From assembly GCA_964624465.1 (NCBI GenBank), contig CAZUZD010000098.1, positions 1 to 19,076 on the forward strand: a stretch of DNA of 19,076 bases. Direction: 5' to 3'. How positions within the stretch are numbered: the stretch's first letter is position 1; every line of letters starts with the position of its first letter. This document shows positions 15,008 through 19,076 of this stretch, in pieces. The notes under the pieces are model-generated. The model had not been told where the DNA came from. It made no database searches and was given only the letters and a program-made list of their open reading frames with translations. The stretch comes from CAZUZD01 sp964624465 (GTDB taxonomy: Bacteria > Planctomycetota > Planctomycetia > Isosphaerales > Isosphaeraceae). A program made the position numbers and the translations under genes.

Positions 15008-15050
15008 CCCCGAGGTTCCATGGACGAGGCCCCGGGGTGCCCCAAGTGGA

Positions 15051-15070
15051 CCGCCGCGACGCTGCGGCGG
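15051..15070 (+). other. Leader hairpin
   Basis: CCGCCGC (15051-15057) pairs with GCGGCGG (15064-15070) around GACGCT, a 7-bp GC stem within the predicted leader of the coiled-coil gene. No riboswitch class was recognised. Confidence 0.35.
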
Positions 15071-15242
15071 GCTGCGGAACGGATTTCCCCCCCGGGGTTG
15101 CAGTTCAGCTGTCTGGTTCGCTCCGGCCGCGTGCGATCGCGGGGGCAATCCTCCCGCAGATCGCTCATCGGTCCCGGGCCGCCAGCATGCCGCTGGACCG
15201 TCTCCCGAGGGTGGATCTCTCCGCAGCGGAGCTCGGACTATC

Positions 15243-17732
15243 GTGGCGAACTACTTCGCGATGACGTGCCCGCGTTGCTTGCGACGTCGCCGGGTGCGCG
15301 AGCAATACCTCGGCCAGGTCGTGGTCTGCAATCGCTGCGAGCACGAGTTCGAGGCGCGACCGGACCTCGAGTCCGGCGAACCTGCCGGGTCCCTCGCAGC
15401 CGACCTCCCCGCCGGGACCGAGCCGGGACCGATCGACCCGGTCGCGGCCCACTCCGGGCCGACGCCGCTGGACCAGACGGGCGAGCTCGCCACGATCGCC
15501 CTGGAGCGGGACCGCCTGGCGGGCGAGCTCCGCGACCGCGACGGCCGGCTCGCCACCTTCGAGGCGAGCCTGGCCTCCCAGCGCACCCTGCTGGAGAGCA
15601 CCGTGGCGCAGCAGGCCGCCGCCCTGGCCAGCCTCACCGCCCGCCACGACCAGGACCGCGGCCGCTGGGACGCCGAGCGCCTGCAACTGAACGAGGCCCT
15701 CGCCCGGCTGGCCCGCAGCCAGGACGCGGACCAGAGCGGCCGCGAGGCCGAGCGCCTCGCCTTCGAGGGTCGGATCGACGCCGCCCGCCAGGAGGCCCTC
15801 GCCGCCCAGGCGGCGCTGGCCGACGCTCACCGCCTGGCTGAAACGCTGACCCTCGAGCGCGAGCGGGACCAGCTCGCGGTCGACCGCCTGACCCGCGAGC
15901 TGGCCGATCGCACCCTGGCCGGCGCGGACCTCGAACGCCAGCTCGCCGGGACCCAGGCCCAGGCCGCCGCACGGCTCGAACAGGCCGAGGCCGCCCGCGC
16001 CGCCACCGAGGCCCAGCTCGCGCAGGCCCGCACCACCCTCGACGCCGTCGAGATCCGCCTGGCGCAGGCGCAGGACCACGGCTCGGCCCTCCAGGCCCAG
16101 CTCGACGGCGCCCTGGCCGGCCGTCAGACCGTCGAGTCCCGCGACGCGGCCTCCCAGGCCCGGATCCAGACCCTGCAGCAGGACCTGGCCCGGAGCGAAA
16201 CGGACCGGCAGGCGCTGGCCGATCGCGTCGCCGGCGCCCTGGCCATGATCGAGCGGCTGGAGACCCGGGTCACCGAGCAGGCCGAGGCGCTCGACCGCGC
16301 CCTCCACGAGGCACAGGCCACCGACTCCGAGCGGATCGCCCAGCTCACCACGCTCGCCGCCAGCCGCGAGGCGCTGGCCCGCTCCCTGGATCAGCGTGGG
16401 CAGGCGCATGCCCAGGTGCTCGCCGCCCTGCAACACGCCCATGAGCAGCAGCTGCTCGCCCGCGAGGCGGAACGGGTCGAGCTCTGCCGCCAGCACGAGG
16501 CCGACCTGGCCGCCCTCCAGGCCCGGCTCGCCAGCGAGCAGCAGGCGACGGACCGACTCGCGGCGACCGGGCAGGCGCTGACCGGTGAGCGTGACGCCCT
16601 GGGCGCGGAGCTGGCCGCCACCCGCGCCGCGCTCCTGGCCCTCCAGGCCGAGCACGCCGCCGCGCTCGACCGCACCACCCTGGCCGAGCGGACCATCGAC
16701 CAGGCCCAGGCCGCCCGGCAGCAGGCCGAGCAGTCGGTCGCCTCCCTCCAGGCCCGGCTCACCCGCGCCGAGCTCGACCGCGACGCCCTCCATCAGCGGG
16801 CCGAGCACCTGGGCCTCGAACACGAGCAGGCCCGCGCCGCTCACGAGGCGATCACCCGGGAGCACGAGGCCGCCCGGTGGGAGCTCGCGTCGGCCCGCGC
16901 CGGCCACGACACCCTCCGGGTCGAGATCGAAGCGACCCGCGCCGAGGTCGAGCGGCTCCGCGAGCAGCTCGACGCCGAGACGCTCGACCGGCAGGCCGAG
17001 ACCGCGCGGCTGGCGGCCGACCGGGACGCGGCGCTGGCCCGGCTCGAGCAGGAGCGCACCGAGCTGGAGCAGGCCCGCGACGCCGCGATTGCCCGGGCGA
17101 CCCAGGCCGAGGCCGATCTCGTTCGCTACGCCGATGGCCTGGTCGAGGCCGCCGAGATCCAGAACCAGGCCCAGGCCCGCTGGGAGAGCGAGACCTCCCG
17201 CCTCGTCGACGACCTGGTCAGGGCCCGCCGCGAACGCGACGAGGTCGACCGCCTGGTCCGCCAGGGCCAGGCCGAGCTGACCGCCCTGCGGACCGAGCTC
17301 AAGGCCCGCGAGACCTCGGGCCGCCTCAGCGCCGCAGGCGCCAGCAGCCGACCGGCGTGGAGCTGGACCGGCCCGCCGCAGGGCGGGCCCACCGCCAGGC
17401 CCGCCCTGGGCCACGGGCCCGGCAGCCACCCGACGAGCTTCCACGCCGAGGCCCACGACCTGGGCGAGGCCCGGCGCCAGATCGCCGAGCTGTCGGCCTG
17501 GCTCCAGGACGCCCTGGCTGCCAACGAGCGGCTCTCCGCCCTGCTCGAACAGCGCCGGCTGGCCAGCCTCGCCGCCGGTCAGGCCCCCGGCGCCGCCAGT
17601 CGGCCCGCCCCGGCCGCCCCCCGGCCCGAGCGCACGGCCGAGAGCTCCCGCGAGCAGTACGAGCGCGAGCTCGACTGGCACATGCGGATCGCCAGCCGTC
17701 AGAGCCAGCTCAAGCGCGGCCGAACCCCCTGA
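15243..17732 (+). CDS. Zinc-ribbon protein with a very long coiled coil
   Basis: This encodes 829 residues from GTG 15243, with GGAG 11 nt upstream. ATG 15261 would start the protein directly at the ribbon (MTCPRC) and is a real alternative. Residues 9-32 are a zinc ribbon (C9-PR-C12 and C29-NR-C32, with QYLGQVVVCNRC between), a type common at the N-terminus of planctomycete proteins. A Pro/Ala/Gly-rich linker (40-75) is followed by a nearly continuous coiled coil from about 80 to 693, rich in Ala, Glu, Gln and Arg with leucine heptads (LERERDQLAVDRLTRELADR and similar). A second linker (about 700-735) and a short coil (736-770) lead to a basic end (SRQSQLKRGRTP). No ATPase or hinge motifs are present, so this is not an SMC protein. 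A filament-forming or scaffold role is inferred. No signal peptide, so cytoplasmic. Confidence 0.85.
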   Translation: MANYFAMTCPRCLRRRRVREQYLGQVVVCNRCEHEFEARPDLESGEPAGSLAADLPAGTEPGPIDPVAAHSGPTPLDQTGELATIALERDRLAGELRDRDGRLATFEASLASQRTLLESTVAQQAAALASLTARHDQDRGRWDAERLQLNEALARLARSQDADQSGREAERLAFEGRIDAARQEALAAQAALADAHRLAETLTLERERDQLAVDRLTRELADRTLAGADLERQLAGTQAQAAARLEQAEAARAATEAQLAQARTTLDAVEIRLAQAQDHGSALQAQLDGALAGRQTVESRDAASQARIQTLQQDLARSETDRQALADRVAGALAMIERLETRVTEQAEALDRALHEAQATDSERIAQLTTLAASREALARSLDQRGQAHAQVLAALQHAHEQQLLAREAERVELCRQHEADLAALQARLASEQQATDRLAATGQALTGERDALGAELAATRAALLALQAEHAAALDRTTLAERTIDQAQAARQQAEQSVASLQARLTRAELDRDALHQRAEHLGLEHEQARAAHEAITREHEAARWELASARAGHDTLRVEIEATRAEVERLREQLDAETLDRQAETARLAADRDAALARLEQERTELEQARDAAIARATQAEADLVRYADGLVEAAEIQNQAQARWESETSRLVDDLVRARRERDEVDRLVRQGQAELTALRTELKARETSGRLSAAGASSRPAWSWTGPPQGGPTARPALGHGPGSHPTSFHAEAHDLGEARRQIAELSAWLQDALAANERLSALLEQRRLASLAAGQAPGAASRPAPAAPRPERTAESSREQYERELDWHMRIASRQSQLKRGRTP

Positions 17733-17757
17733 GCGAGCCCCGGCGACGGCGGTCCGC

Positions 17758-18654
17758 TCAGGCCCAGGCCGAGAGCGGCTTCACCACACCGTCGCGCACG
17801 ACCGGCGGGTCGAGCCAGCGGGTCTTGGGGGTGATCGCCGGCACGAACGCCTCGACCTTCGCCGGGTCGAGGTGGGTGATCGCGTGCAGCGTCGCGTCGA
17901 TGCGGGGGCTGCGGGCCGCGCGCAGGCAGGCCAGCACGTGCTCGTCGTCGGCGAGCAGGTCGTCCTTGCGAAGCGAGCCCAGGCGGATGCCCTCGCGGAG
18001 CGCATCGGCGAACTCGTTGTAGATGTACCCCTCGATGGGCCCGGCCCACCAGCGGCGGTTCATCTCGGCGAACCGCTCGACGGCGTCGCGGGCGGCGTCG
18101 AGGTCGTCGAAGCAGATCCGCCGCCCGGCGACGACCAGGTGGGCCAGCGTGTGCTCGATGCTGGCGGGCGTGGTGACGCCGCAGGTCTCGCCATCGCGGA
18201 GGAAGTAGTCCACCCGGTCGGCACAGAGCGCCGGCAGGGGCTGCTCCAGCAGGGGGTAGATGGCGTCGTCGTAGAACTGCTCGGGCCGGTACCCCAGCCG
18301 CCCGAGCGCCGATCGGACGTCGGGCCGGTTCAGGAACAGGGGCTTGAGGCCCTCGTGGTGGTCCTGCTCCTCGCTGGTGAACAGGAAGTCGACGGCGTGC
18401 GAGAAGGCGGTGTGCGAGATGTCGTGCAGCAGGCCGGCGACGCACTCCTGGCGGTCGGCGCCCAGGCGCCTCAGCAGCAGGTAGACGCCCAGGCTGTGCT
18501 CGAAGCGGCTGACGGTCTTGAACGGGTGCGCGAAGGCGCTCGGGCCGGCCTGGCGGATCCCTTTGAGCCGCTGGAAGGTGGGGCCGGCGATCAGGGGCAG
18601 CAGATCCGGGTCGTCGATCGTCGACTCGCCGTAGACCCGGTCGTTCCAGTGCAT
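17758..18654 (-). CDS. HD-domain phosphohydrolase
   Basis: This encodes 298 residues from ATG 18654-18652. An ATG at 18693 adds MGPATSRRRDPRP and has GGAG 12 nt upstream, but relatives typically start at the M-x-W-x-DRVYG sequence, so the shorter form is preferred. The HD-superfamily metal site is visible: RFEHS (50-54, His53), LLHDISH (75-81, His77-Asp78) and ADRVDYFLRD (145-154, Asp146), with HHE (99-101) as likely catalytic acid/base. The sequence FQRLKGIRQAG (27-37) and the general layout resemble dGTPase/SAMHD1-like and related uncharacterised HD hydrolases that act on nucleotides. The substrate is not deducible. Length fits the smaller bacterial members. It converges on the coiled-coil gene with only 25 bp between the stops, and no hairpin lies between them. 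Confidence 0.87.
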   Translation of the reverse strand: MHWNDRVYGESTIDDPDLLPLIAGPTFQRLKGIRQAGPSAFAHPFKTVSRFEHSLGVYLLLRRLGADRQECVAGLLHDISHTAFSHAVDFLFTSEEQDHHEGLKPLFLNRPDVRSALGRLGYRPEQFYDDAIYPLLEQPLPALCADRVDYFLRDGETCGVTTPASIEHTLAHLVVAGRRICFDDLDAARDAVERFAEMNRRWWAGPIEGYIYNEFADALREGIRLGSLRKDDLLADDEHVLACLRAARSPRIDATLHAITHLDPAKVEAFVPAITPKTRWLDPPVVRDGVVKPLSAWA

Positions 18655-18716
18655 CGGCCTCGGATCCCGGCGCCGGCTCGTCGCGGGCCCCATCGGGGGG
18701 CCGCGCTCCAGTGAGC

Positions 18717-18745
18717 ATGATCGGTCGGGGGTGGCGGGTTTTCAA
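18717..18745 (-). promoter_or_regulatory. Promoter candidate for the HD hydrolase
   Basis: On the minus strand TTGAAA (18745-18740, 5 of 6) is followed after 17 bp by GATCAT (18722-18717, 4 of 6). The transcript would begin near 18710, about 55 nt before the preferred start and 17 nt before the upstream alternative. Confidence 0.45.
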
Positions 18746-18759
18746 GGGGGGCCGACCCG

Positions 18760-18788
18760 TTGGCCGGGCGGTGCGGTCGGGTTAAGAT
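18760..18788 (+). promoter_or_regulatory. Promoter candidate for the lipoprotein gene
   Basis: TTGGCC (18760-18765) and TAAGAT (18783-18788), both 4 of 6 to consensus, are spaced by 17 bp. It lies back to back with the minus-strand promoter at 18717-18745. The GTG start at 18887 is about 90 nt downstream of the predicted transcript start. Confidence 0.4.
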
Positions 18789-18886
18789 GGCCCGCAATCC
18801 TTCCTTCCGCCGGGCCGGGCGTCGTGCCCCGACCGTGGCGGTCCCCTCGCCTCAGCTCCCTGCTTGGCATCGCCAGGAGAGTCGCC

Positions 18887-19076
18887 GTGGATCTCAGACG
18901 GTACGTGCGCGCGGCCGCGCTGGTCGCGACCGTGGCCTGGGCCGGTTGCAGCAACCCCGAGCAGGACGCCGCCGCCCCGGCCGCTGGCGCCAGCGGTGTG
19001 CCCGCCGCCGGCAACCCCGCGGCCGTGACCGGTACCGCCGCCGTGTCGAACGACCGCGCCAGGATCAGGCAGTTGT
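18887..19076 (+). CDS. Lipoprotein, N-terminal part (runs off the window)
   Basis: The GTG start at 18887 has AGGAG (18875-18879) 7 nt upstream, the best-spaced ribosome site in the window. The visible 63 residues begin VDLRRYVRAAALVATVAWAGC, a lipoprotein signal with Cys21 after AWAG, followed by an Ala/Pro/Gly-rich linker (about 22-50) and VSNDRARIRQL, where the folded domain presumably begins. This layout is usual for planctomycete solute-binding or surface lipoproteins, but too little is present to name a family. Confidence 0.75.
   Translation, partial: MDLRRYVRAAALVATVAWAGCSNPEQDAAAPAAGASGVPAAGNPAAVTGTAAVSNDRARIRQL

Larger units (their letters stand above)
14717..15242. other. Divergent intergenic region with operator-like palindrome
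   Basis: This 526-bp gap separates the minus-strand DUF1549 gene from the plus-strand coiled-coil gene. The left 200 bp is GC-rich and featureless. The centre (about 14925-15015) is AT-richer and holds the palindrome and promoter listed separately. The right part is the leader of the coiled-coil gene, with hairpins at 15051-15070 and 15219-15231. No convincing minus-strand promoter was found. Confidence 0.55.

Noticed and set aside
15019..15242. ATG at 15019 just after the predicted transcription start (possible leaderless gene)
   Set aside because: The frame runs on out of phase through the coiled-coil gene and shows no protein-like composition.
12680..15841. 1053-residue plus-strand open frame opposite the DUF1549 gene
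   Set aside because: It mirrors the coding strand of a clear protein, and its translation is low-complexity Gly/Arg/Ala/Val sequence without domains; a shadow of GC-rich codon use.
15165..17681. 838-residue minus-strand open frame opposite the coiled-coil gene
   Set aside because: It is the antisense of a regular heptad-rich sequence; the Leu/Gly-rich translation reflects GAG/CAG/CTG codons read backwards.

Overview
The window is about 72% GC and reads like a chromosome segment of a planctomycete, probably an Isosphaeraceae-type genus. The family and GC assignments are by eye. The evidence is a DUF1549/DUF1553 protein with cytochrome-like CH motifs, a DUF1501 protein, a secreted protein with SdrD_B repeats and a basic N-terminus ending in an EPRTLM motif, an LRR membrane protein, many secreted or lipid-anchored products, and long GC-rich intergenic stretches. 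No tRNA, rRNA, CRISPR array, phage gene or transposase was seen.

Layout. Positions 1-384 (+) hold the end of tryptophanyl-tRNA synthetase. A 756-bp GC-rich gap opens with a good sigma70-like promoter and leads to a secreted SdrD_B-repeat protein (1141-3390, +), closed by a 13-bp hairpin. Two minus-strand genes follow: a small membrane protein (3479-3763) and a membrane fatty acid desaturase (3923-5311). A TPR lipoprotein (5766-6653, +) then overlaps the 3' end of the next minus-strand gene by 23 nt.

From 14716 down to 6631 there is a run of seven minus-strand genes: DUF1549/DUF1553 protein, small secreted protein, membrane-LRR protein, class 3 lipase, then a 249-bp inverted-repeat element, the DUF1501 protein, and two tandem paralogous four-helix membrane proteins of 152 residues each. 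DUF1501 and the two membrane genes lie 24 and 33 (or 9) bp apart, share one upstream TAGAAT promoter candidate, and are probably an operon. DUF1549/DUF1553 and DUF1501 proteins are often neighbours in planctomycetes; here three genes and the repeat element separate them.

Divergent from this run, behind a strong promoter whose -35 lies inside a perfect palindrome, is an 829-residue zinc-ribbon/coiled-coil protein (15243-17732, +). An HD-domain phosphohydrolase (17758-18654, -) and the start of a lipoprotein gene (18887 to the window end, +) have back-to-back promoter candidates.

No clear new defence or metabolic system can be claimed. The best leads are the inverted-repeat element at 9202-9450, the paralogous membrane pair attached to DUF1501, and the operator-like promoter of the zinc-ribbon/coiled-coil gene.
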